The notes under the pieces were generated by a model. It saw nothing but the letters and a program-made list of their open reading frames with translations, was not told the DNA's origin and made no database searches. Below, in pieces: positions 43,439 through 54,217 of a stretch of DNA of 64,000 nt. The position numbers were made by a program, and so were the translations under genes. The stretch comes from Mycogone perniciosa (Eukaryota > Ascomycota > Sordariomycetes > Hypocreales > Hypocreaceae), in NCBI GenBank assembly GCA_025331125.1, contig JAOALB010000026.1:124001-188000 (forward strand), in the 5' to 3' direction. Within the stretch, counting starts at the first letter, position 1, and each line of letters starts with the position of its first letter.

Positions 43439-44784
43439 TCAAATTGTCTCCAGTTCGCTTTTTATGGTCTGTAGTGGCCACTCAAGCCAGCTTCGCCACT
43501 TACCACCAGATAATTCTCGAGCAATCGCACGAACTTCGTCACTCCCCGTGGTGCCAACCCACCAGATGTTCGCATCAATCGTGAGAAGTGCAAAATAATG
43601 GGCTAGAAACACCATGGCCCGCGGTTGTTGCTCCTCAACCAGCTTGGTAAACCGCTTCTTTATGAGTATCGGGAAGATTATCAATCGTCTTTGCGCCTCG
43701 CCCAGAGGCTGGTCCTTATTCTTCATTACAGCCGCCACTCCACCGATGTAACTCAGTGTCGTCTCATATGCGTCCTGGATCTCTGGATCCCATGGTTCAT
43801 TGGCCAAATCTTCTGCGTCACGTTCAAGGAGATGTTCCCAGCCTATGCGGTTGGCAGCGCCGAATCTCTCCTCTAGATCAAGGACAACTGGGGTGCTCCG
43901 CATCATCTCCACCAACATGTGCGGTGGGTCGTCTGTCATCATGAGCTGCGCCTTGGAGTAGAGAGCTTGCGTGGTCCCGTTCATCAACATCCATTCCACC
44001 GGCGGGCTGTACGGTTCTCGGTTCCGAATCCGCAGCATGGCAAACGCACAAATTCGCAATAGGTGCGTTGTCATGCATACCGCTTCGAAGTTGGATTTGT
44101 TGAACTCGGCCACTTTGGCCACTTCGTTCTTGTGCTCTCGCAGAGCCATGGCCAGATACCTCCTATGCGTATCCATGGCATCGAACGTCTCGTCTACGTT
44201 GCAGACGTACATGTGGAACGCTGCAACAGAATACATAGCATAGAGTAAGGCGTCCGATTGAAAAGAAAGCTTGGGGATCAGAGTGACAAAGGTGGGTTGG
44301 GTCTTTTCGTCAATGGCGATTGTAGGCCCAGTTATGGTGATGTATTGATGCATGAGCCTCGTCTCTAGCATTCGCCGGCTTTTAGACTCGGGAGGATTTT
44401 CGTCCTCTGGGAAATCCAGAGATTCGGGAGAACGACTGCTGGTCTCTTGCCTTTGGGTCTCTTCGCTTTCATGAGGCGCTGATGAGTGTGAGGATTCTCC
44501 ATTTTGTTTCCCTGGAACTCGATCATAGATGCATAGCGCTCGGTGTCGTTCGCAGTTACGGCAGACGGGTTTGGCCTCATTGCACTTACCAGTCGCAATA
44601 GTGACCATCGCGTTAGAAACTCCCTCTATTATTGCCAGTGTTTTGTGCAATAGTATGCACATACCTTGACCCTACGAAGACGACATCGCTGGCAGCCAAA
44701 CCTCGACTTCCTATGATTCACCTTCGGGGCCCGGAAGGAACTGTCGCCATCGTTCCCGCTGATGTGGTACTGACTAATAAACAT
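43439..44784 (-). CDS. Zn2Cys6 fungal transcription factor
   Basis: Two exons (44784-44665 and 44584-43439, intron 80 nt, phase 0) give 421 residues. The binuclear zinc cluster is complete once spliced: Cys31, Cys34, Cys41, Cys48, Cys51 and Cys58 with spacing CX2CX6CX6CX2CX6C and basic residues between C34 and C41 (RLRRVK). The intron falls exactly between the second and third cysteines. A Ser/Glu-rich linker and a helical domain of the fungal-specific regulator type follow (about 100-400). A CTAAC branch site supports the splice. It probably binds CGG-type half sites and may regulate the adjacent hydrolase; the latter is inferred from position only. Confidence 0.9.
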
Positions 44785-45543
44785 GATCTGTTTGCACGAT
44801 GATTGCAGGATCGTAGTAGGCAGTCAGTATGATGAACAAAGTGATGTGCAGATCGGCACAATGCAGCATAATCAGCGGGGTTTCGGGGACATCAAAATTC
44901 CATACCTTTGTCTCACCTCCGAACAGGACGGCCAGAAAATACCGAAGTTGCCCCACCAATGACCGAAACCCGGGGCCATCTGTGGAGATTCGTGATGTAA
45001 GTACTACGAAGTAAATGGGGAATAAACCTGGAAAGTGAATGACGGTGCCAGACAGAGAAAAAGGGTAAAGTTCAAGCCTATTGTACTTCGTATATCTTCC
45101 TGTATCTGACCTAGAAACTGGGCTGCTTGATCAGGGAGCTATATTCTGAGGACTGTACGAATTGTAAAGAGTATGCCACACTCTTAACTCCATCAACACA
45201 ACAGAAATACTCAGATGGGCTCTGAAAGCGCACTGAGCATCCTCATGCAGCCTCCAAGAGTCCTAGAAGATATTTCAGCCGTTTTAATACCGAGAGAATG
45301 GAAACGATGTACCTTGCAGAGCTTACGGAGGAAACATGTGGTGTGCGACTTGTACGGAGTAGGCATTGGCAAGGTACGGTACGTACCGAAGTTGAATTGG
45401 TGGGGCCGATTCACCGCCTTCCCCAATCCACTCTCCAGAGAAAAGTTGCATCCGGCAAAATTCGCCAAACTCTGTTCGCCCAAGAAATCTTTGGAGTTGC
45501 GATTTTGCACGACTTCCATACATACCAAACTCAACACGAAATA
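44785..45543. promoter_or_regulatory. Divergent promoter, Zn2Cys6 regulator / rrp15
   Basis: 759 bp between divergent starts with three exact dispersed-motif copies: 45005-45013 (TACGAAGTA), 45084-45092 (TACTTCGTA) and 45353-45361 (TACGGAGTA). The frame of rrp15 stays open upstream to about 45298, but the ATG at 45544 is the family start. Confidence 0.5.
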
Positions 45544-46440
45544 ATGGCTGGGTTTACAAATAAGAAGCGTCGCAATGACGGCAAGGCGCAGAGGCCCACG
45601 AAAAAACAGCGAAGAATCCAAGCATACAACAGTGATTCAGAAGGCGACGATGGCCAGGCCTTCGACGCAGTAAATCTGCTTGATTCCGATGATGACATTC
45701 ACAATGCCAAGGCGGATGATGTCGGTGGTGTCGACGAGAAAGATTCCTCCAGCTCTGAGGAGGAAGCGCCTGCCCCAAGTAGGGCGAAGCCGAAGAAAGT
45801 CAAGTCAAAACAGCCAGAGCCAGAATCCGAACAAGAAGACGAAGCAGAAGAGGATGAGGAGAGCGGATCGGATCTAGATGACGATGACGATTACCTGGGC
45901 CTCGATGCAACGGATAAGAAGACGAAATCGAAACGAAATGACCCCAGCGCTTTCGCTACATCGCTTTCCAAGATTTTGTCCACCAAACTTTCAACATCCA
46001 AACGATCAGACCCTGTCTTGTCCCGAAGCGTGGCTGCACATCAGGCCTCAAAAGCTGCTGTGGATAGTGCCCTGGAGGCAAAAGCTAAGCGGAAATTGAA
46101 GGAGCAAAAGCGAGTGGCCATGGAGAAGGGCCGTGTGAAGGATATTCTTGTCCCCATCACAAATGACTCTACCGGCGATCTGGAAATGTCAACAGCAGAG
46201 GTGTTGGAGACGGAGAGGGCGCTGCGCAAAATCGCGCAAAGGGGTGTTGTCAGGCTATTCAACGCATTCAGAGCCGCCCAGGTCCAAGCGGCAGAGGCGG
46301 AAAAGGGCACGAGGAAGGATGGTGTGATTGGCGTGAAGAACAGGGAGGAGAAGGTTAATGAGTTGAGTAAGAAGGGCTTTTTGGAGTTGATTGCTTCAGG
46401 CGGAGGCGGCTTGAAGAAGGGTCCGTTAGAAGAGGCATAG
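45544..46440 (+). CDS. rrp15: Ribosomal RNA-processing protein 15
   Basis: A nucleolar factor for 27S pre-rRNA processing and 60S assembly. One exon, 298 residues. A basic N-terminus (KKRRNDGKAQRPTKKQRR) is a nucleolar-type signal, then an acidic Ser/Asp/Glu block (about 25-120). The Rrp15p domain follows: DPSAFATSLSKILSTKL, DPVLSRS, then KRKLKEQKRVAMEKGRVKDI, ERALRKIAQRGVVRLFNAFRAAQ and GFLELIASGG. The open frame continues 82 codons upstream of 45544, but that part contains a dispersed-motif copy and no family sequence. Confidence 0.93.
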   Translation: MAGFTNKKRRNDGKAQRPTKKQRRIQAYNSDSEGDDGQAFDAVNLLDSDDDIHNAKADDVGGVDEKDSSSSEEEAPAPSRAKPKKVKSKQPEPESEQEDEAEEDEESGSDLDDDDDYLGLDATDKKTKSKRNDPSAFATSLSKILSTKLSTSKRSDPVLSRSVAAHQASKAAVDSALEAKAKRKLKEQKRVAMEKGRVKDILVPITNDSTGDLEMSTAEVLETERALRKIAQRGVVRLFNAFRAAQVQAAEAEKGTRKDGVIGVKNREEKVNELSKKGFLELIASGGGGLKKGPLEEA

Positions 46441-46653
46441 AGTCGTTGTTCGTTTTGTAAGAGGGGCGAAAACTTGGCCTTTATTGAGGTCTATGGTCCG
46501 AAAAAATTGCAGCAAAAGATACCCCCCAAAGATAATGCACCTGAACCCGGGGCTCGCTGACCCTTGCATCCTTTCTATTTTCAATAATGTACAGCTTTTA
46601 CTTTCAATCATAACAACCGTCATTGTATCGCAGGTTGGGGACCCGATAGGGAA

Positions 46654-47291
46654 TCATTGGAAGTCGCTGGCCTGCAAATTCCTTGTCATGGAGGGCAGCT
46701 TAACCACCAAACCATCCAACTCCTTGGTCATCTTGACCTGACAACCCAAACGACTCGTCTCCGTCAAGCCGAATGCGAGGTCCAACATATCGTTTTCGTC
46801 GTCTTCGGGCTCGGGCATCTTATCGAAATACTCCTCGTCCTCCACAATGACATGGCACGTTGAGCATGCGCAAGATCCTCCGCAAGCGCCCTCCATCTCA
46901 AGGTCGTGGGCTTGCGCTATGTCTAATAGGTTGTCGCCCGCGGAGACGGCGATTTTGTGTTCGTCACCGTCCTTGTCGATAAACGTGACCCAAAGCCTAT
47001 GCTGTTGTGAGCTATGGAACCTTGTTGCTTGCAATTGTATGCCGTAACCTACTCTTCACCTGACTTTGGTGGTGTGACATGTCCATGCCGCCTCTGTGGT
47101 GTGGTGGTGAATGTGCGGTGGCATAATGGTAACCGGCGAGTTTGGCGAGCACTGAGTCTAGGTGCGCATGGTAATAGAGATGTTGATGAGGCAAATGCGA
47201 TGTTTAAGGGACTGTAACTGGATTGGATTCGACGGCACCCTGAGGCGGGCAGCCTCGCCAGGCTTGTTGCGATTGTTCTAGAGGCGGACAT
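46654..47291 (-). CDS. yah1: Mitochondrial [2Fe-2S] ferredoxin (adrenodoxin, Yah1)
   Basis: Passes electrons for Fe-S cluster assembly, heme A and ubiquinone synthesis in the matrix. Two exons (47291-47053 and 46996-46654) give 193 residues. The first 70 or so are Arg/Ser/Ala rich without acids, a presequence. The cluster cysteines are CGGSCACSTC and the later LGCQV, and the C-terminus is LPSMTRNLQASDF, typical of fungi. Several phase-2 acceptors exist. CATAG/G at 46996 was chosen because it gives SGEELWVTFIDKDG as in relatives; the acceptor at CAACAAG/G would add 8 residues. It converges with rrp15. Confidence 0.93.
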
Positions 47292-47679
47292 GTGGCTCTG
47301 GTGATGTTCGGGTGATGTTGAGACTCGATAGAGCACGCTGTATCACCGTCGCATGACCAAATTGGCTCGATTTATGTGGTCGCAAATGCCGTATCGCAAT
47401 TCTTCAGCGCTTTGAGAGCCAACAGCCAACAGAGTTCGCAAAACTGCTATGTCCGGATGGTGCTCGTTAATAAACCAACTCCGGTTCGCTGGCTCGCAAC
47501 TCCGAGGGGAAAACTCGTGGGACCTATGGAGCTATGATAACGGCGCCTTATCGGCCGGGAAATTCATTTACCGGGGGGGCACCAACGTTTGGCTCCGAGC
47601 TTTCCCATATGGTCGCATTTTCATCGATGGGCACAAATCTGGCTCACATGCCCACCACAGAGATCTGTGATCTCTCGTC
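47292..47679. promoter_or_regulatory. Divergent promoter, yah1 / ugo1
   Basis: 388 bp between two divergent mitochondrial genes. No motif copy is seen. Confidence 0.45.
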
Positions 47680-49272
47680 ATGAACATGTCTGCACACACA
47701 GAGGGGGCCAATCCCCTGAGGCCGTACTATAGGCCGCCGACTCTCGAAGAACGGGCGGGGTCTGTCCCGATACCGAGCTCAAATCCGTTTTCGAGCGGGC
47801 ACGAGGTGGCAAGCGGCGCCAAATATGCGTCCAAGGCGAGGGACATGCTGAACGACCTCGACTACAAGGAATACATAGGCGAGCCCTCGCCGTCTGTGGT
47901 CGAAAGCGTCAAGGAGCTTGTTGACGAGCTGATATGGAAATACATGTCCGTTCTGATCGGGCAGCCTTTCGAGGTGGCCAAGATGATCCTGCAGGCTCGG
48001 GATCAAGATGAGAAGGCGGCATCTTTAACCCTCCCAGAACCAGAACCACAGCCCAGGCACGTCTCAAGTCGGACAACCGCCTCGGCCCTTGATGTAGGTG
48101 ATGGCCCGCTGTCCTAGGGTCCTTGCATCCTTGCTGATGAGCAACATTGCAGCAGGAATCAGATTCCGAGGGAGAGGAGCCAGCATACTTCACCTCTAAT
48201 GTCCCAGGCGCCTCGAATCCATGGAGCACCAACAGGAGCCCCAGCAGCCGAAATGCACCAGAGTCTCCTGAATTGTCTCCTGTGCAGCCGGCAAAGAAGA
48301 TAGCCATCCCAGAGCATTACCTGAACCTGCGCCGACCCGACGCTGTTCTCGACGTCATCGGGCAGCTATGGCATAAAGATGGCGCGTGGGGTGTATGGAA
48401 GGGGGCAAACGCAACTTTCCTGTACACTGTTCTGCAGTCATTGCTGGAGAACTGGTCAAGAAGTTTCCTGAGTGCCATCTTCAATGTACCAGACTTGGGC
48501 GTCAAAGACGTTGATCGTCTTCTTGACATTGCCTCCCCATATCCCTGGGCGTCCCTCTTCGCGGCGGCAGCTGCCGCCGTCACGACCGGCCTCGCTCTCG
48601 CTCCCCTGGACCTTGTCCGGACGAGGTATGAGGCCCACAAAACACCTTGAAGTGGATATTGCTAATGAATTCAGGTTGATCATGACATCTCCTTCCAAGG
48701 GACAACGAAGGACTATTGCGAGTCTCCGGGCACTTCCCTCATACTACTGCCCTCCCACCGTTGTCCTCCCAACTATTCTCCACTCTCTTGTGAATCCCGT
48801 CTTCACACTGTCTACCCCCTTGGCGCTCAAAACTCGATTCAGAATCACCAGCGAAATAGCGCCAATGACATTTTCCGTTGCCAAGTTCTTTGCATCTTCG
48901 CTTGGCATTTTGGTCAAGCTTCCTGTGGAAACTGTGCTGCGTCGCGGTCAAATCGCTGTGCTTTCTGAGCCAGACTACCTACTGGCTCTGAATGGGGACG
49001 ATGAAAAGTTCGAGACCATTGTGCCCCCCGGGCGATACAATGGTATGTTCGGCACCATGTATCATATTGTCACTGAGGAGGGCACTCGCGAGATCCCTCC
49101 TAAGCCTACCACAACCAAAAAAGGCAAGGTCAAGAGCAAGTCCCTTCAACCAACTTACAAGAAGGGCCAAGGCCTGGATGGTCTCTGGAGAGGATGGAGG
49201 ATCGGCTGTTGGGGACTCGTTGGTCTCTGGATGGCGAACATGGTCGGGCGCGGTGGGGAGGGCGAATTCTAA
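47680..49272 (+). CDS. ugo1: Mitochondrial outer-membrane fusion protein Ugo1
   Basis: A carrier-fold outer-membrane protein that links Fzo1 and Mgm1 in mitochondrial fusion. Three exons (47680-48093, 48153-48625, 48675-49272) give 494 residues. Degenerate mitochondrial-carrier repeats are visible: SVLIGQPFEVAKMILQAR, LWHKDGAWGVWKGANATFLYT, then TTGLALAPLDLVRTRL (a Px[DE]xxx[KR] site) and KLPVETVLRRGQIA, with the final WRGWRIGCWGLVGLW. A polar linker of about 60 residues follows the first repeat. The exon 2 acceptor is CAGCAG, so one Gln codon may be included or skipped. Size and layout match fungal Ugo1. Confidence 0.92.
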
Positions 49273-49930
49273 AAGGACAAAAAAGGAGTTATGAATTATG
49301 TATGCCTGACGGAGAGGCATTTCCTAGCAGGCATTGAGAAAAATCTCCGCTTCCACGACGTTTATGATGGGACGACACGATATCCACCATTTATCCCAAT
49401 ACTACACGAATACCCAAAAAGAAGAAGATCTGCCCGATCTTTGAAGAAACAAGGTGCTTTCTAGTCTTGGATAGTGGATATGCTCCAGATGATGTAGGAC
49501 AGACGAATGAAGAAACCATCATGCTCTTTGCATGAAATTATGTCGAAAAGAAACCATAGACCATTTTTGATTCTATTATTCTATCATATGCCAGCTACTC
49601 GATTGAATGAATGAGTGATTCACTTTGCTTGCGATTGACTTCGATAAGACCAGACCCGAGCGCAATTTCATATGAGGCGATCACGTGAGCAGGCGTTCAT
49701 CACCTGATGCTTTATCAATGAACCTTACCAGCAACCCTCATCCTCCAACCCCGTAAATACCTCTGCCTCTCCCAATGGTTAGGTAGCGTCTGAGGTTTGC
49801 TGCCCGATCTGTTGCGAAACTTTCCAGTTTGGCGAAATGAGTTGATCCGAGAAGCGAATACCAATTCAAGACGCGCATCAGGACACGCCACCACCAGCAG
49901 CCCAAGCAGGATAAGCTGAGGCGCGCAACC
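49273..49930. other. Intergenic, ugo1 to shg1
   Basis: 658 bp. Minus-strand frames here show no family features. The right end is the shg1 promoter. Confidence 0.5.
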
Positions 49931-52384
49931 ATGGCGACGACGTCTACAGAGCAGTCGAATGCCACGATCGAACCTACTGCTGATTCGGCGCAGCGAAAAT
50001 TCAAGGCCTCAGAACTTCCGTTGCCATCTGCGACTCGAGCGGCCATTGAATCTCTGGCCCACAGCTTCAAGAAGGAGGGCGCGTACGACTCGATCAGAAA
50101 GCAGGTTTGGGATAAGTTTGAGGCCAGCGTATGCTTGAGAGTCGGCTTTGCTGCCAATTACTGGTAATTCTAACTTTCCTAGGACTATGAGGCTCAAATT
50201 ACAAAGGCGATTTTAGAGGTTGCGGAGCAGGAGGTTGAGCGGAATCCTCAGCAGCTCCTCACCCTAGATCGACGAAAGGCCGCGGCGCTGATTGATGGCG
50301 CCTTGGAGCGCTCGGGAGTCTATCAAAAGGCAGAAACTGTTATCGGGCAGCTGATCGATGTCGGTGCGATCGAGCAAAGCATCCGCGAAACTAGGCGGGC
50401 GGAGATTGGTGAAGAGGCTGCCAACGACGAGCATACGCGCGGAGCCAAGACTGATGAGGACTATGTTGCCGATACCGCCGCACGACAGGCTGAGCGCGAT
50501 CGGGTGCGAGATGAGCTCAAACAGAAAGAGGCTGCTATTGAAGAGGAGAAGAAGCGCATCGCTAAGGAGGAACGCCGCCGAGAAGAGAAGGAGCGCGAAA
50601 AGGCAGAGCTCAAGCGCCAGGAGGAAAGAGACGAGCGCCGCAGGAAACGTGAGAAAGAAAGGGAGGAGAGAGAAAAGCAACGCGACGTGGAGCGAGAACA
50701 AAGACACAAGGAGAGAGAGAAAAGAGACCGTGAACGAGACCAAGAACGGGACCGTGATCGAAATCGAGATAGCAACCGCGATCGCGACGGTGAGAGTCGC
50801 CGCAAGGACAAAGAGACACTATCCGAAGAGCTGAAGGAGAAGCTTTCTAAGGAAGATCATGAGCGACTGGAGCAGGAGGCGCTGGCTGATCTTCTGAGGG
50901 AAAGTAGCAAATCGACACGCACGAAGCCAGAGATGGAGATTGATTCTTCCCTGGCTCCTCCGCCACGGAAGACTGGTCCCGCCTCGGCTATCAATCCGAT
51001 TCGAAAAGACTCTTCTAAAACTACGGATGCCAGAAAGCCTGGCGATAGAAGAGACTCGAAATCTTCCATTGATCCCAAGTCTTCTGTGTTGAGAGGTGAC
51101 AGGCGATCTAGTCGAAGCGTGTCACGAGTTCATGATAAAGACCGAGATAGGGAGAGAGAGCGAAGTCGCAATCGAGATGCAGACGATCGTCGGCGACGTG
51201 ATCGCCGATCTAACTCCCCACGGCGCGAGCGCAGTCGCTCAAGGGTCAGAGATAGACGGGAGAGGAGCCGCTCTAAGTTGAGGAGGGATAGGAGTCGCTC
51301 TCGAAATCGGAGGGACGATAGGCGCGAACGAAGCCGCTCCCGACAGAGGCAGGAACGGCCTGAAAGAAGTCGATCAAGACGACGAGAACGCAGCCGATCC
51401 CGAGCTAGATCAGCTAGGCGGGAGAGAAGTCGGTCCCGGGCCAAGGTCGATCGACGGGACCGAAGTCGGGACAGAAGAGACCGCTCGAGGTCTCGCTTGC
51501 GGCCTGGACGAGACAGAAGCCGTACCCGTTCACGTGTGCGTCCTGACAGGCGTGACAGGAGTCGCTCCCGTGCCAGGAAAGATCGCAGTCGGTCGAGGGA
51601 TAGTCGTCGAGGCGGAGCGGATCACTACGATCCTCGCGCAGATCGCTCACCGTTGCGCAGACGAAGTAGGGACCGATCTCGTGACAGGGACAAGGAACGC
51701 GACAGAGACAGAAACAAGGACAAAGACCGAGAACGAGAAAAAGATCGCCCGCGCGATCGACGAAGCCGTTCACGGTCACGCCCTGGCTCATCCACCGTAC
51801 GACCTTCAACTACCGCTAAAGACGACTTGGAGGAGTGGAAACTGGAGGAGGTTAGGAAGCGAGAGAAGGAGGCCAAAGCCTACTTGGCTGCGCAAAAGGA
51901 CGCGAGAGAGAAAGGTCTGCCGATTCCTGGCGTGGACGACAAGAAGAGTAGTGGTGAGAAAACCCCTGTGCTGCGACAGCGGGGCGATGGACATGTTATT
52001 GACAGGTATGCTCCTGGAGGCGGCCGGGAGGAGAGACATAGGAGTCGATCACGGAGCAATAGTCGAGACAGGGCGAGGTACCGCGAGCGAGACTGTGAAC
52101 GAGATCGGGATAGGGATCGAGACCGAGAGCGGCGCGAACGAGAAAGAGAACGCGATCGAGATAGGGACAGAGACCGTGATCGGGACCGTGAACGAGATAG
52201 AGACCGCAGAGATCGCGACAGGGATCGGAGTAGGGACAGAGAGAAGGATAGGGAAAGGGACCGTGATCGTGATCGTGAACGCGACAGAGATCGAGACAGG
52301 AGGAGTAGACGAGAGCGGACTTTATCCCCCCGTCGGGATAGACGCGATCGCAGCCGCAGCCGTCGTCGGAGCAGAAGCCGTTGA
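49931..52384 (+). CDS. shg1: COMPASS (Set1C) subunit Shg1 with RD/RS-rich tail
   Basis: A component of the histone H3K4 methyltransferase complex (BOD1/SHG1 domain family). Two exons (49931-50128 and 50183-52384, phase 0) give 799 residues. The Shg1 domain is about 25-125: ELPLPSATRAAIESLAHSFKK, DSIRKQVWDKFEAS, LEVAEQEVERNPQQLL and GVYQKAETVIGQLIDVG. The rest is extreme low complexity: a Glu/Arg/Lys coiled region (about 180-290), an SR-rich block, a short ordered piece (DDLEEWKLEEVRKREKEAKA), and a final (RD)n tract of over 100 residues. Yeast Shg1 is only about 142 residues, so the tail is a large fungal addition suggestive of RNA or speckle association. Confidence 0.9.
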
Positions 52385-52680
52385 ACAATGTGATGGGTTT
52401 TTGTTTTTCTTCTTCTTCATATCTTCTTATCACCTGGCAAATGGCCTTGTACGATTTGATACCCGAAATCAACTGCGTGTACAATATCTCACATTATCTG
52501 TATCTAAGTCTACCTGTACTACTACCAAGTGAAAAGTAGGACCAGACGATTTTTAATCAAAGCATATTCATGGCTATCAAAATACAGGAAACCACCAGAC
52601 CGCGGCTATCTTTGAAAAGAAGTCTATATATGTCCGATTACATCGTAATACCGTAAAATTTTCAAGCAAGGGCTCATGGG
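52385..52680. other. Convergent 3' flanks of shg1 and the transporter
   Basis: About 300 bp. No gene is seen. Confidence 0.5.
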
Positions 52681-54217
52681 TCATTCCACATCCACCCTAG
52701 ACCGTGAGGAAAACAATAAGATTTTGCTCGTGGTCTCGTTATTCAGCGCAAACTCATACAGCAGTACACAAATAAGGAGAAGGGCTACTCCGGCGAGGAG
52801 TGCCCTCCGGATTAGAATGGCCTTTCTATCGGCCTGTGAGGATGATGATAATGATAACGACGAGTCGTAAAAGATTTCTGCCATCCAGGCTGCGAAGGAG
52901 TGGTAGAGAGTGATGAGCTGGTCGTAGCCTACTGAGTAGTATGTGAGGCCGGCAAGGGCGATGGTGTAGCCTAGGCATTGGAGGAGGGTGATTTTGGTGG
53001 ACCAGATGAAGACGGAGACGATGACGAGGAGGATGCTTTTGAAGATGCCTGTGAGAGTCATGACGAGGCCGGAGGTTTTGCCAATCTAGACTTGTCAGTG
53101 GATATGGAACGATAGGGAGTGGTGAAAGAGAGGGGAGGGATGGGATAGACATACAAGGGAAACACTGGCAATGTTGAGCATAAATGCGACCAGCGCGTTG
53201 AGGATGAGCATGGTGAAGCCTACATTGCTCAAGTCCTCAAACTTGAACTTGGGCACCTCGCTGAAACAGGCGATGAGAATGTTCAGGGCAGCACAGACAG
53301 GCGCATAGTAATAAAGCCCGACGAGGGGGTCCATGTTGAGGCCCTCGCCGCTGAGCATGACCTGGATCATGACCAGGCGTATGGCCTCGAAGACGGTGCC
53401 TCCGAGCTGGAAGAGGAAACCCAGCCAAGAGAAGCCAATCTCGCCGAAGCTGGCAACGGCAACGCCAAGGACGATCACCATGACGTTGAGGAACTTGGAG
53501 AGGTTAGGGTCGGCAACACCCCAGGCCCAGGAGGTAAGGAGGACGGCGACGGGGGCGACAGCTTTGAGCATCTGGATGAAGGCGACGGAGAGGTAGAGAT
53601 AGACGAGGTTGGAGCAAACGAGGGAGCCGGAGTAAACAACGCCAATGGGGAGGATGGTGCGGACATAGAGACGGCTTGTGATGGTGAGATTGCGGCGGCT
53701 ATCGAGGAGACTGGTGGTGCGGGCGAGGATCTGGGTTGCGATGGTGGCGAAGACGAGATGCCAGCATGTGAGGATGATGGCTAGATGCGACGGTTAGCAT
53801 GTGCGCCCGTCCAAGGATAGATAACATAGCAAGCGGTTGTCATGGAGCGAGCGAGCGAGCTTGCAGATGCTGATCGTACGTACGGTATTCTGTGAGGGGC
53901 TCGTTAGTCTCTCGATTGTGCCTCTTCATCCCAAGAGCCAGGGCGGGTTGGACTTACTGAATCCACCACTATCTATCAGCCATTTGTTGAACAAGATGGT
54001 GAGATTTGAAAATACTATCCAGTTCCTATGCAAGCGCACACAGCGTGTCAGTCATGCTGATCTGATCGCATCTCCAATTCGGATGCTGCCGGGCTAGGCC
54101 TTGGCTGTCCTACAAGATGTATGCCCAGGCCGGAATCCCTGCCTTTGCGGGCTTTGTGTCCACCATCTCAACCATTGGCAGCACAGTGCCGCCATTAGAC
54201 GCTGAAGTCGTCGTCAT
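52681..54217 (-). CDS. Triose-phosphate/nucleotide-sugar transporter family protein (DMT superfamily)
   Basis: A Golgi/ER or secretory-pathway antiporter by family. Five exons (54217-54114, 54025-53958, 53889-53884, 53780-53155, 53085-52681) give 402 residues with about 10 hydrophobic segments. The family pattern is clear: WIVFSNLTILFNKWLID, YPIILTCWHLVFATIATQIL, YSGSLVCSNLVYLYLSVAFIQMLKA, GFLFQLGGTVFEAIRLVMIQ, IGKTSGLVMTLTGIFKSILL and TKITLLQCLGYTIALAGL. The third exon is 6 nt long (AATACC) and is needed to make the invariant Tyr-Pro before IILTCWH. The C-terminus has an extra polar loop and a last hydrophobic helix. The substrate is not readable. It converges with shg1. Confidence 0.9.

Noticed and set aside
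45298..45543. 82-codon upstream extension of the rrp15 frame
   Set aside because: It contains a dispersed-motif copy and no family sequence; the conserved start is the ATG at 45544.
50461..51809. Long antisense frames opposite the shg1 repeats
   Set aside because: They are mirror products of the Arg/Asp/Ser codon repeats in shg1 (LSRSRSL-type strings), not genes.
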